From NCBI GenBank assembly GCA_031265155.1, contig JAISDB010000198.1:1-32064 (forward strand): DNA of 32,064 nt, read 5' to 3'. Positions 15,877 through 24,102 of the stretch are shown here, piece by piece. Every line of letters begins with the position of its first letter. The stretch's first letter is position 1. The position numbers and the translations under genes were made by a program. The DNA is from Prevotellaceae bacterium. Lineage in GTDB: Bacteria; Bacteroidota; Bacteroidia; Bacteroidales; UBA932. The notes beneath the pieces are model-generated. The model saw only the letters and a program-made list of their open reading frames with translations, searched no databases and was not told the origin of the DNA.

Positions 15877-16902
15877 ATGAAAGAGATTATGGCAGTGAAA
15901 AATACTAAAACAACTAAAAAAACAGCAGATAAAAAAAGCGATGCTGTGAAAAAAGCAAAAGCAGTAAAGAAAAGCGAAGTAAAAAAAACTGTAACGAAAA
16001 AGGTTGCAGGTAAAAATACTGTTGACGCAAAATTATTAAAAACAGTAGAAACCAAAGCAAAAAAATCTGCAAAGGCAGTCAAGCCTGCAGAAAAAATCGT
16101 AAACAAAGCGGTTTCAACAAAACAGACAGCTAAAAAAGCTGTCAAAAAAGTTATTAAAAAAACAGCTGTTGCAAAAGTAAAAGCGGCAGCTAAAAAAAAT
16201 ACAGATAAAGCAGCTTCAACGAAAAAAGCGGCAAAGACAGCTAAAACCGCAGCTAAAAAAGCTGTCAAAAAAACTGCTGATGCCAAAGTAAAAAAAGTTG
16301 CAGCTAAAAAAAGTACAGACAAAGCAGCTTCAACGAAAAAAGCGGCAAAAACGACTAAAATCGCAGCTAAAAAAGCTGTCAAAAAAACTGCTGATGCAAC
16401 AGTAAAACAAGTTGAAAAAGTAATCGAAGAGCAAATAAACGAAAAATCTGCTGTTAAAAAAATAGCGGCAAAGGAAATAGCAAAGCCAATACAAAAAACG
16501 CTAACAGCAAAAAAAACTGCGGAACCGCAGCCTCCTCGCATAAGATATTCGGATATGGAACTTGCAGATTTCAAGCAGCGAATTCTCAATCGGCTCGAAA
16601 GGGAAAGAAACAATTATGAGCTTTTGAAATCGACAATATCGCACGGAGGAAGCAACGATACCGAAGATACTTCTCCATCGTTCAAAATTCTGGAAGACGG
16701 AGCGGCAACTCTGTCAAAAGAAGAATCGGGACAGCAGCTTGAGCGAATAAAGAAATTTATTTTAGACTTGGAAAGAGCGCTGGTTCGCATCGAAAACAAA
16801 ACTTACGGAATATGCCGTGAAACAGGCAAGTTAATTTCAAAAGAACGTTTATATGCCGTACCTCATGCAACATTGAGCATTGAAGCAAAAAACAAAAGAT
16901 AA
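15877..16902 (+). CDS. DksA/TraR-like protein with long histone-H1-like Lys/Ala N-terminal tail
   Basis: Residues 219-341 form a normal-sized Bacteroidota DksA/TraR domain: IRYSDMELADFKQRILNRLE, a coiled-coil pair, and a C-terminal YGICRETGKLISKERLYAVPHATLSIEAK. Only one Cys of the C4 zinc finger remains, as in many Bacteroidota homologues. Residues 1-218 are almost all Lys, Ala, Thr and Val (AAKKAVKKTADAK type), like bacterial histone-H1-like proteins. They include a 38-residue tandem repeat. The tail should be disordered and bind nucleic acid. DksA proteins act at the RNA polymerase secondary channel; the tail could tether this one to DNA. ATG 15889 (MAVKNTK) is an equally good start. The gene before lspA is usually a short DksA-like gene, so the fusion is the odd part. 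Confidence 0.85.
   Translation: MKEIMAVKNTKTTKKTADKKSDAVKKAKAVKKSEVKKTVTKKVAGKNTVDAKLLKTVETKAKKSAKAVKPAEKIVNKAVSTKQTAKKAVKKVIKKTAVAKVKAAAKKNTDKAASTKKAAKTAKTAAKKAVKKTADAKVKKVAAKKSTDKAASTKKAAKTTKIAAKKAVKKTADATVKQVEKVIEEQINEKSAVKKIAAKEIAKPIQKTLTAKKTAEPQPPRIRYSDMELADFKQRILNRLERERNNYELLKSTISHGGSNDTEDTSPSFKILEDGAATLSKEESGQQLERIKKFILDLERALVRIENKTYGICRETGKLISKERLYAVPHATLSIEAKNKR
16204..16413 (+). repeat. 114-bp in-frame tandem repeat within the Lys/Ala tail
   Basis: Two copies start at codon D110 (16204) and 114 bp later (16318). Both begin DKAASTKKAAKT and contain AAKKAVKKTADA. The second copy stops at about residue 179. A more diverged related stretch precedes them (KAVSTKQTAKKAVKK). The DNA identity is high, so length changes by slippage or recombination are likely. 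Confidence 0.85.
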
Positions 16903-16921
16903 TCCCTGATGAACGCAATTT

Positions 16922-16962
16922 ACGACTCGAAGCAAGTAAACTGAACTCGAGTCGTTTTTTTT
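16922..16962 (+). terminator. Intrinsic terminator between the DksA-like gene and lspA
   Basis: ACGACTCGA and TCGAGTCGT form a perfect 9-bp stem, followed directly by a run of eight T. It ends only about 11 bases before the lspA ATG. Confidence 0.85.
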
Positions 16963-16973
16963 AATACAAAATT

Positions 16974-17597
16974 ATGTTGACAAACAAAAAATCAATATTG
17001 GCAATAAGCACTATTATCATAATCTTACTTATCGACCAGATTGTGAAAATACTTGTAAAAACAAACATGCAGCTTGGCGACAGCATACTTGTATTCGGCA
17101 ACTGGTTTCAAATATGTTTTACCGAAAATTCGGGATTTGCTTTTGGCATGGAGTTCGGCGGCGGGCAATGGGGAAAACTTTTTCTGTCGATTGTCAGAAT
17201 ATTTGCAATTTGCATAATAGCCTGGCTACTGATAAAAATAATTCGTCAAAAATATTCTTCCGCTTTCATAATCGGTATTGCGGCGCTGCTTGCAGGCGCA
17301 GCAGGAAACATTATCGACAGCGTTTTTTACGGACAGATTTTCAGCGATTCATACGGACATGTTGCGGCAATGTTTCCCGAAGGCGGAGGATATGCCCCGC
17401 TTCTTCAGGGAAGAGTTGTTGACATGCTTTATTTTCCGATACTTGCAGGTCATTTTCCATCATGGTTTCCGTTTTGGGGAGGCGAGGAATTTATATTTTT
17501 CAGACCGATATTCAATATTGCCGACTCGGCAATCACAGTTTCAATACTTTACATTATAATCTTCCAGCGAAAAAATGTCGCAAAATTATTGAAATAA
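16974..17597 (+). CDS. lspA: Lipoprotein signal peptidase (signal peptidase II)
   Basis: LspA cuts the signal peptide from diacylglyceryl-modified prolipoproteins in the inner membrane. The protein has 207 residues, a little longer than the E. coli enzyme, with four TM segments. The two catalytic aspartates are visible: D115 in AGNIIDSVFYG and D184 in FNIADSAI. N-terminal conserved motifs are LLIDQIVKILV and TENSGFAFGM. The loop between the catalytic blocks (SDSYGHVAAMFPEGGGYAPLLQ) is expanded, as in Bacteroidota LspA. A strong terminator directly upstream means expression depends on read-through or on an unseen start site. GldK and other lipoproteins would be its substrates. Confidence 0.96.
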   Translation: MLTNKKSILAISTIIIILLIDQIVKILVKTNMQLGDSILVFGNWFQICFTENSGFAFGMEFGGGQWGKLFLSIVRIFAICIIAWLLIKIIRQKYSSAFIIGIAALLAGAAGNIIDSVFYGQIFSDSYGHVAAMFPEGGGYAPLLQGRVVDMLYFPILAGHFPSWFPFWGGEEFIFFRPIFNIADSAITVSILYIIIFQRKNVAKLLK

Positions 17598-17616
17598 TAT
17601 TTTCTTTACATATATT

Positions 17617-17661
17617 AAACTGATTTTCACCTCAAAAGTGAAAGTCAGTTTAGTTTTTTTT
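17617..17661 (+). terminator. Intrinsic terminator of lspA
   Basis: Arms AAACTGATTTTCAC and GTGAAAGTCAGTTT pair over about 14 positions with one mismatch around a 7-base loop. AG and eight T follow. It lies about 20 bp after the lspA stop. Confidence 0.9.
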
Positions 17662-17662
17662 A

Positions 17663-17670
17663 TATCTTTG
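17663..17670 (+). promoter_or_regulatory. Promoter-like TAnnTTTG box downstream of the lspA terminator
   Basis: TATCTTTG fits the -7 consensus and comes directly after the terminator T run. It would give metG a second, longer leader in which the 37-codon frame 17707-17820 lies. It is not supported by a -33 element. Confidence 0.3.
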
Positions 17671-17788
17671 TACAACATATTGTAATAAAGTATTATTTTC
17701 CCGAAGATGTCTGCTTATGCGCAGGAAACGGCTAATTTGCCAATGGCGGTTAACTTTTATCAAACTACAATATTCATTATTATTTTAT

Positions 17789-17796
17789 TACCTTTG
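17789..17796 (+). promoter_or_regulatory. Promoter -7 element for metG
   Basis: TACCTTTG followed by CGG fits TAnnTTTG and lies 20 bp before the metG ATG, the same arrangement as at ileS. No -33 TTTG is seen at the usual distance. Confidence 0.55.
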
Positions 17797-17816
17797 CGGA
17801 CTAAAATTTATTATAT

Positions 17817-19856
17817 ATGAACAAACCGAAACGATATTTAATAACATCGGCATTACCGTATGCAAACGGTCCTATACACATAGGACATCTTGCCGGAGTT
17901 TACGTTCCTGCCGATATTTATGTTCGTTATCTGCGCTCTAAAGGCGAAGATGCTGTTTTTATCGGAGGAAGCGATGAGCATGGAGTTCCGATTACTATTA
18001 AAGCTCGAAAAGAAGGCGTTAAGCCGCAGGATATAGTTGATAAATATCATGCCGTAATAAAAAAATCGTTTGAAGATTTTGGAATCTCATTTGATATTTA
18101 TTCACGAACAACTTCAAAAATTCATCATAAAACCGCTTCCGACTTCTTTAAAAAATTATACGATGACGGCAAGTTTATCGAAAAAACAAGCGAACAGTAT
18201 TATGATGAAGAAGCGCATCAGTTTCTTGCCGACCGCTACATTACAGGCATTTGTCCGCATTGCGGCAACGAAAATGCCTATGGCGACCAGTGCGAAAAAT
18301 GCGGTTCTGCGTTAAGTCCGATGGAATTGAAAAATCCTCATTCGACAATCAGCGGCAGCGCTCCATCGCTACGCGAAACATCACACTGGTATTTGCCATT
18401 GAACGAATACGAAGATTTTTTTAAAGAATGGATTCTGCAAAATCACAAAGACTGGAAAACCAATGTTTACGGTCAATGCAAATCATGGATAGATTTAGGA
18501 TTGCAGCCACGCGCCGTAAGCCGCGATTTGGACTGGGGAGTTCCCGTTCCCGTAGAAGGAGCGCAGGGAAAAGTGCTGTATGTATGGTTTGACGCGCCCA
18601 TAGGATACATATCGAACACTATTGAACTTCTGCCCGACAATTGGGAAAAATACTGGAAGGATGCAGAAACAAAACTTGTGCATTTCATAGGAAAAGACAA
18701 TATTGTTTTTCATTGCATAGTTTTTCCCGCAATGCTCAAAGCCCACGGCGAATATATTCTGCCCGACAATGTTCCTGCAAATGAATTTTTAAATCTCGAA
18801 GGAGATAAGCTTTCCACTTCGCGTAACTGGGCTGTGTGGCTGCACGAATATCTTGAAGAATTTAAAGGCAAAGAAGACGTTTTAAGATATGTGCTGTGCG
18901 CAAATGCTCCCGAAACAAAAGACAATGACTTTACGTGGAAAGATTTTCAAACCCGCAACAACAGCGAGCTTGTAGCAATACTTGGAAATTTCGTGAACCG
19001 CGCTCTTGTTTTGACTGCAAAATATTTCGACAATAAAGTTCCTGCGATAAACCAAACAACCGATTATGACAGCGAAACTCTTGCCGAAATACCCAAAATA
19101 AAACAGAATATTGAAGAATCAATTGAAGCATACCGTTTCAGAGAAGCATTGAAAGAAACAATGAATCTCGCTCGCCTCGGCAATAAATACTTGACCGATA
19201 CCGAACCGTGGAAACTTGCAAAAACCGATATGAACCGTGTATCTACGATTCTTTCAATATCATTGCAGATATGCGCAAACCTTACAATTGCCATAGAACC
19301 GTTTATGCCATTTACAGCGCACAAACTGCTGAAAATGCTAAACATTAGTCAATATAAGTGGAACAGTTTTGGAAATCCCGATTTATTAAAAGCAGGCGAA
19401 ACTCTTGGAAAAGCGGAATTGCTGTTCGATAAAATCGAAGACGATGCAATAGAAAAGCAGATACAAAAGCTTTTGGATACGAAAAAAGCAAACGAAATAA
19501 ACAGTTATAAACCCGGTGCGATAAAGCCCAATATTGCTTTCGACGATTTTATGAAAAACGATATTCGCGCAGGAACGGTTGCATACTGTAAAAAAGTTCC
19601 GAAATCCGACAAGCTTTTACAGTTCAGGATAAACGATGGAACAGGTGAACGCACAATACTTTCGGGAATTGCTCAATCATATCCTTCGCCCGAAGAATTA
19701 GTTGGCACGCAGGTTTGTTTTGTTGCAAATTTTGAGCCGCGCAAAATACTCGGCATAATGAGCGAAGGAATGATACTTTCGGTCGAAGATGCCGATGGAA
19801 AACCGGTTTTGATACGACCGTCCCGCGAAGTAACAAACGGAACATCAATAGGATAA
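17817..19856 (+). CDS. metG: Methionyl-tRNA synthetase with C-terminal tRNA-binding domain
   Basis: This enzyme charges initiator and elongator tRNA-Met. At 679 residues it is the MetG1-like form with a fused C-terminal dimerisation/tRNA-binding domain. It has HIGH in [11 protein letters not shown], a zinc knuckle ([18 protein letters not shown]), [10 protein letters not shown], and the KMSKS-equivalent KLSTSR. After an anticodon-binding helical domain, the EMAP/Trbp111-like OB fold starts near residue 580: [48 protein letters not shown]. The ATG start is fixed by the HIGH motif position. It appears monocistronic. Confidence 0.97.
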   Translation: MNKPKRYLITSALPYANGPIHIGHLAGVYVPADIYVRYLRSKGEDAVFIGGSDEHGVPITIKARKEGVKPQDIVDKYHAVIKKSFEDFGISFDIYSRTTSKIHHKTASDFFKKLYDDGKFIEKTSEQYYDEEAHQFLADRYITGICPHCGNENAYGDQCEKCGSALSPMELKNPHSTISGSAPSLRETSHWYLPLNEYEDFFKEWILQNHKDWKTNVYGQCKSWIDLGLQPRAVSRDLDWGVPVPVEGAQGKVLYVWFDAPIGYISNTIELLPDNWEKYWKDAETKLVHFIGKDNIVFHCIVFPAMLKAHGEYILPDNVPANEFLNLEGDKLSTSRNWAVWLHEYLEEFKGKEDVLRYVLCANAPETKDNDFTWKDFQTRNNSELVAILGNFVNRALVLTAKYFDNKVPAINQTTDYDSETLAEIPKIKQNIEESIEAYRFREALKETMNLARLGNKYLTDTEPWKLAKTDMNRVSTILSISLQICANLTIAIEPFMPFTAHKLLKMLNISQYKWNSFGNPDLLKAGETLGKAELLFDKIEDDAIEKQIQKLLDTKKANEINSYKPGAIKPNIAFDDFMKNDIRAGTVAYCKKVPKSDKLLQFRINDGTGERTILSGIAQSYPSPEELVGTQVCFVANFEPRKILGIMSEGMILSVEDADGKPVLIRPSREVTNGTSIG

Positions 19857-20300
19857 TCAAAAATAATATTACTGCTTTGATGCAAATAAAGGGTAAATAT
19901 TTCTGCTTACCCCTGTCAGCAGACAACACAAAATTATATGTATGTGTAAATATATGTAACATAACATTGAAAAAAAGCGTGTCAAACGATATTTGTGCGA
20001 AAGTTTGATTTTATTGAGATAATAAATTACATTTAATTGTATATCTGCTTAATAAAGTGGTATTTTTCACTTTAACAACAAACAATTCGTAAACGGATTG
20101 AAACTAATCATCATTAATAGCTGAGATCAATGCAGTAAAACAATTCAGGCGTAATTCACGGCAAATACGTGAAAAATTCAGAAATTTTTAAATTTTGACT
20201 TTATTAATTTTTTATAATAAACGAGATTTTTCATAACCGGAAAAAGTGAAACATTATGCTCATTATCAATAATATAAATATTAATCAAATAATTATTTTC

Positions 20301-20308
20301 TAATTTTG
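20301..20308 (+). promoter_or_regulatory. Candidate promoter -7 element for topA
   Basis: TAATTTTG followed by GAC matches TAnnTTTG. It would give a leader of about 155 bases that includes the stem-loop at 20416-20456. No -33 element is seen at the usual distance. Confidence 0.45.
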
Positions 20309-20415
20309 GACAAAAAAAAATTTTTGAACATTATTTTTTTTGTTTTTACTTTGTGAAAAATTTTACTCCAAAATTTAATGAATAGGAGTTAAAATATTTA
20401 TAAAACGAAACAAAA

Positions 20416-20456
20416 CAGCTCTTTTTTCTTTATGATAAATAACAATTAAAGAGCTG
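20416..20456 (+). promoter_or_regulatory. Stem-loop in the topA leader
   Basis: CAGCTCTTT and AAAGAGCTG form a perfect 9-bp stem with a 23-base AT-rich loop. It ends 16 bases before the topA ATG. It could affect ribosome access or mRNA stability. No T run follows, so it is not a standard terminator. Confidence 0.4.
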
Positions 20457-20472
20457 AAAAAAAATATTTTTC

Positions 20473-22806
20473 ATGCAAGAAAATTTAGTAATAGTAGAAT
20501 CGCCGGCAAAAGCAAAGACAATAGAAAAATTATTAGGTAAAGATTATTTTGTAACATCAAGCTACGGACATATTCGCGACTTGGTAAAGAAAGGACTTGG
20601 AGTAGATGTTAATAATAATTTCAAGCCCGAATATGTAGTTTCATCCGATAAGAAAAAACTTGTTGATGAGCTGAAAAAACTGTCGAAACAGGCAAAAACC
20701 GTATGGCTTGCGTCCGATGAAGACCGCGAAGGAGAAGCTATAGCATGGCATTTGCAAAATGTACTCAAACTCGATGATAAAAATACCAAACGTATTACTT
20801 TCAACGAAATAACAAAAAATGCCATTCAAAACGCAATAAAAAATCCGCGAACAGTTGATTTGAATCTTGTGAATGCACAGCAGGCTCGACGAATACTCGA
20901 TCGGCTGGTAGGATTTGAGCTTTCGCCCGTTTTATGGAAAAAAGTAAAGTCGGCACGGTCGGCAGGACGGGTGCAATCGGTTGCCGTGCGTCTTGTTGTG
21001 GAACGCGAACGTGAAATAATGGATTTCAAAAGCGAATCGACGTATAAAGTTTCGGCAATATTCGTATCGGCAGACAAAGACGAAAAATTTCAACTGAAAG
21101 CAACGCTCACGTCAGACTTTAAAACCGAAAAGGAAGCAAGCGTTTTTCTTGAAAAATGCAAAAATGCAATATTTACCGTCGAAAATACGGATAAAAAGCC
21201 GACGAAAAAATCGCCGTCCGCGCCGTTTACAACATCAACTCTGCAGCAGGAAGCAAGCAGAAAATTCAGATTTTCGGTGGCGCAAACAATGAACATCGCG
21301 CAACACCTTTACGAACGCGGGCTTATAACATACATGCGTACCGATTCCACAAATCTTTCAACTCTGGCTTTGAGCGCGGCACAACAAACCATAACAAATC
21401 TTTTCGGCGCAAAGTATATAAAAACACGTCAATACAAAACAAAGGCAAAATCAGCTCAGGAAGCGCACGAAGCAATTCGTCCCACATATTTGCAAAATGT
21501 GGAAATCGAAGGAAACGCACAGGAAAAAAAGCTGTACGATTTGATTTGGAAGCGTACAATAGCTTCGCAAATGGCAGATGCAGAACTCGAAAAAACAATA
21601 ATAAACATAAATATATCCAACAACAGAGAAAAATTTCAGGCAACAGGTGAAATTATCACTTTCGATGGATTTTTAAAGGTTTATATGGAATCAACCGATG
21701 ATGACAGCGAAAATACGGAAACATCAGGACTGTTGCCGGTTCTTGTTGCAGGTCAAATCATAAATCGCAAGGAAATCACGGCTATACAGCGCTTTTCGCA
21801 ACATCCGCCGCGATATACAGAAGCAAGCCTGGTAAAAAAACTGGAAGAACTGGGAATAGGTCGCCCATCTACTTATGCGCCTACAATCTCAACAATAATA
21901 ACTCGAGGATACGTAGAAAAAGAAGACAGACACGGCACAGAACGCAATTACACAAAACTTACGCTGAAGTCAAACAATATAAAATCGGAAGAACTGACGG
22001 AAACTGTCGGCGTCGAAAAATCAAAATTTTTCCCCAGCGATATCGGAATGGCAGTTAATGATTTTCTTACCGAAAATTTCCCTGCAATTCTTAATTATCG
22101 CTTTACTGCAAAAATCGAAGAATATTTTGACGAAATTGCCGATGGAAAATTAGACTGGATTGCGATGCTAAATGACTTCTATAAGCCGTTTCATGAAAAA
22201 GTTGACGATTCGCTCGAAAATTCACAGGCAGCCAATGCCGAACGCATTTTAGGCGTTGATCCCAAAAGCGGTAAGAAAGTATTGGCACGCATTGCACGAT
22301 TCGGACCAATAGTGCAACTTGGCGAAAACGACGATCCTGATAAAAAATTTTCGAGCCTTAGCAAAGGACAGCTTATCGAAACGCTTACGCTTGACGAAGC
22401 ATTGAAACTTTTTAAACTTCCGCGTACAGTAGGCACATACGAAAATACGGAAGTTATTGCATCTGCCGGACGTTTTGGTCCATACGTGCTTCACGATTCG
22501 AAATTCATTTCAATGAAAAAAGATGTTGACGATCCTTACACAATCACGATAGAACGGGCAATAGAACTGATTGAAGAAAAGCGCAGGCAAGAAAGCGAGC
22601 GAAACATTGCAAAATTCGGAGATATTGAAGTGCTTAACGGATTTTACGGTCCATATATTGCGTACGGCGGCAAAAATTATAAAATACCCAAAACACAGGA
22701 TCCGAAAGCGCTTACGGAAAAAGATTGCTTGGCATTAATTGAAGAACAAAAGGATAAGGCAGCAAAGCCAAAAGCAAAGATAAAAAAGACGGCAGCAAAA
22801 AAATAA
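20473..22806 (+). CDS. topA: DNA topoisomerase I (type IA)
   Basis: TopA relaxes negative supercoils through a 5'-phosphotyrosine strand break. The protein has 777 residues. The TOPRIM domain shows IVESPAKAKTIEKLLG (catalytic Glu, residue 9) and ASDEDREGEAIAWHL. The active-site Tyr is Y287 in GLITYMRTDSTNLS. ARSAGRVQSVAVRLVVERE and EAHEAIRPT are further landmarks. In place of C4 zinc fingers the C-terminus has TopA C-repeats (ILGVDPKSGKKVLARIARFGPIVQLG, VIASAGRFGPYV, VLNGFYGPYIAYGG), as in other Bacteroidota. It ends in a Lys-rich tail (KPKAKIKKTAAKK) resembling the DksA-like tail upstream. Confidence 0.97.
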   Translation: MQENLVIVESPAKAKTIEKLLGKDYFVTSSYGHIRDLVKKGLGVDVNNNFKPEYVVSSDKKKLVDELKKLSKQAKTVWLASDEDREGEAIAWHLQNVLKLDDKNTKRITFNEITKNAIQNAIKNPRTVDLNLVNAQQARRILDRLVGFELSPVLWKKVKSARSAGRVQSVAVRLVVEREREIMDFKSESTYKVSAIFVSADKDEKFQLKATLTSDFKTEKEASVFLEKCKNAIFTVENTDKKPTKKSPSAPFTTSTLQQEASRKFRFSVAQTMNIAQHLYERGLITYMRTDSTNLSTLALSAAQQTITNLFGAKYIKTRQYKTKAKSAQEAHEAIRPTYLQNVEIEGNAQEKKLYDLIWKRTIASQMADAELEKTIININISNNREKFQATGEIITFDGFLKVYMESTDDDSENTETSGLLPVLVAGQIINRKEITAIQRFSQHPPRYTEASLVKKLEELGIGRPSTYAPTISTIITRGYVEKEDRHGTERNYTKLTLKSNNIKSEELTETVGVEKSKFFPSDIGMAVNDFLTENFPAILNYRFTAKIEEYFDEIADGKLDWIAMLNDFYKPFHEKVDDSLENSQAANAERILGVDPKSGKKVLARIARFGPIVQLGENDDPDKKFSSLSKGQLIETLTLDEALKLFKLPRTVGTYENTEVIASAGRFGPYVLHDSKFISMKKDVDDPYTITIERAIELIEEKRRQESERNIAKFGDIEVLNGFYGPYIAYGGKNYKIPKTQDPKALTEKDCLALIEEQKDKAAKPKAKIKKTAAKK

Positions 22807-22914
22807 TTCTTCTTTTTGAAAAAACGCATGAAAGCCGCTTTACAGTTTACGGTGTATGAAAAAATATGGTCATATAAAAGTTCTGATTGGGAAAATACAA
22901 AAACAACATCGTTG

Positions 22915-22950
22915 CAGGCAGGCAAAAAATAGCTGCCTGTATGTTTGTTT
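22915..22950 (+). terminator. Possible terminator of topA
   Basis: CAGGCAG and CTGCCTG form a 7-bp GC-rich stem with an 11-base loop, followed by the T-rich TATGTTTGTTTATT. It lies about 110 bp after the topA stop. The rest of the 353-bp gap before porP holds only AT-rich sequence and the porP promoter. Confidence 0.5.
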
Positions 22951-23085
22951 ATTGTCTGCAAATATGCAACAAGGATATTCTTCTGCAACGAATAAATGAA
23001 ATACAAAAACTGGGTTAAAAAACAAAAGCGAATTGTTAATAAATTGAAAAAAATATAATTACAGAAAATTATTTATTGATAAATA

Positions 23086-23116
23086 TTTGTTGATAAATAA
23101 AAAATATATAATTTTG
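23086..23116 (+). promoter_or_regulatory. Strong Bacteroidota promoter of the T9SS operon
   Basis: TTTG at 23086-23089, a 19-base gap, then TAATTTTG at 23109-23116 match the full Bacteroidota sigma-A consensus (-33 TTTG, -7 TAnnTTTG). The -33 box lies between two copies of TTGATAAATA. It is the best promoter in the window and is placed 44 bp before porP. Confidence 0.72.
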
Positions 23117-23159
23117 CAGTTCAACTAATATAAAAAGTTGATTTTTTTGAGTAGATACA

Positions 23160-24092
23160 GTGGTAAAAAAACTAATAATGATAGCTATGTTGCTATGTGC
23201 AATAAGGTCGATGGCGCAACAGGACAGTTATTTAAGTCAAGGCGTATTTAATTTGGGATACATAAATCCCGGAAGTTATGGCATTGATGATGATGGCTTG
23301 TTTTGCGCAACCGCTGTTAATCGTATTCAAATGCAGGACATGGATGGTTCGCCTGTTACGACAACATTAAACGTTAACGGACCACTCGGCTTTATAAACA
23401 GCGGAATCAGCATTTCGGTTTTTAATGATAAAATAGGCTATTTGAAAACTCCCGGATTTAATCTGGGATATTCGTACATTTTCGAGCTTTCGAAAGGCAA
23501 GCTTGGCGTAGGCGTGTCGCTTGGAATGATAAACAGTAAATTCGACTCAAGCGATTGGCGGTTGCCGGATGAACAGACAGGCGATGTTGCGCTTCCCACG
23601 GGAGATGTTAATACAACAGCATTTGATGCGGGATTAGGGGTATATTATACAAACGATAAATTTTTTGCAGGATTGTCGTGTATGCATATAAATCGTACGG
23701 CAATAACAAAAACAAGCGAAAAAATAAAATTCGGACGAACTTTTTACGCAATGGCAGGATACCGCTTAATATTCGGATTTACGGATAATTACGAATTGCG
23801 TCCATCAATTTATATGAGTACCGATTTTGGCGTTGGAAAATATACGGCAAACGCACATTTATTTTATGAAAAAAAATATTGGGCAGGACTGTCATACAGA
23901 TTGGATGAAGCGGTAATTATTACTGTGGGCTTGGAATTAATAAAGAACTTAAAGATAGGCTATTCGTATGATTACTTTACAACAGACATAGAGAAATACG
24001 GCGGCGGCGCTCACGAGTTTTTAGTGAGTTACCGCTTCTCAATATCAACAGGAAAAAGAAATAATCAACGTAAAAGTATTCGTTATTTATAA
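23160..24092 (+). CDS. porP: PorP/SprF family T9SS outer-membrane protein
   Basis: PorP/SprF is an outer-membrane beta-barrel that links T9SS-exported cargo to the PorKLMN core. The 310-residue protein has a signal peptide cut after SMA before QQD, the conserved opening QDSYLSQGVFNLGYINPGSYG, and C-terminal barrel strands (AGLSYRLDEAVIITVGLELIKNLKIGYSYDY, HEFLVSYRF). The GTG start at 23160 gives a proper MVKK signal peptide start; the first in-frame ATG would shorten the basic n-region. It is the first gene of the operon, 10 bp before gldK. Confidence 0.92.
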   Translation: MVKKLIMIAMLLCAIRSMAQQDSYLSQGVFNLGYINPGSYGIDDDGLFCATAVNRIQMQDMDGSPVTTTLNVNGPLGFINSGISISVFNDKIGYLKTPGFNLGYSYIFELSKGKLGVGVSLGMINSKFDSSDWRLPDEQTGDVALPTGDVNTTAFDAGLGVYYTNDKFFAGLSCMHINRTAITKTSEKIKFGRTFYAMAGYRLIFGFTDNYELRPSIYMSTDFGVGKYTANAHLFYEKKYWAGLSYRLDEAVIITVGLELIKNLKIGYSYDYFTTDIEKYGGGAHEFLVSYRFSISTGKRNNQRKSIRYL

Positions 24093-24102
24093 AATTAATA
24101 AT

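Larger units (their letters stand above)
19857..20472. other. 616-bp AT-rich intergenic region between metG and topA
   Basis: I see no convincing gene here. It contains three small hairpins: GGGTAA/TTACCC near 19891-19912, AAAGTG/CACTTT near 20056-20075, and TTCACG/CGTGAA at 20155-20173. It also holds the topA promoter candidate and a stem-loop just before topA. A 42-codon frame at 19880-20008 has no family resemblance. The first hairpin may be a weak metG terminator, although no T run follows. Confidence 0.6.

Noticed and set aside
15873-16613. 246-residue minus-strand ORF rich in Phe and Ala.
   Set aside because: It is the antisense shadow of the Lys/Ala tail of the DksA-like protein and has no domain of its own.
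19880-20008. 42-codon frame after metG.
   Set aside because: No family resemblance, no promoter or ribosome-binding signal, and a Cys/Asn-rich random-like composition.
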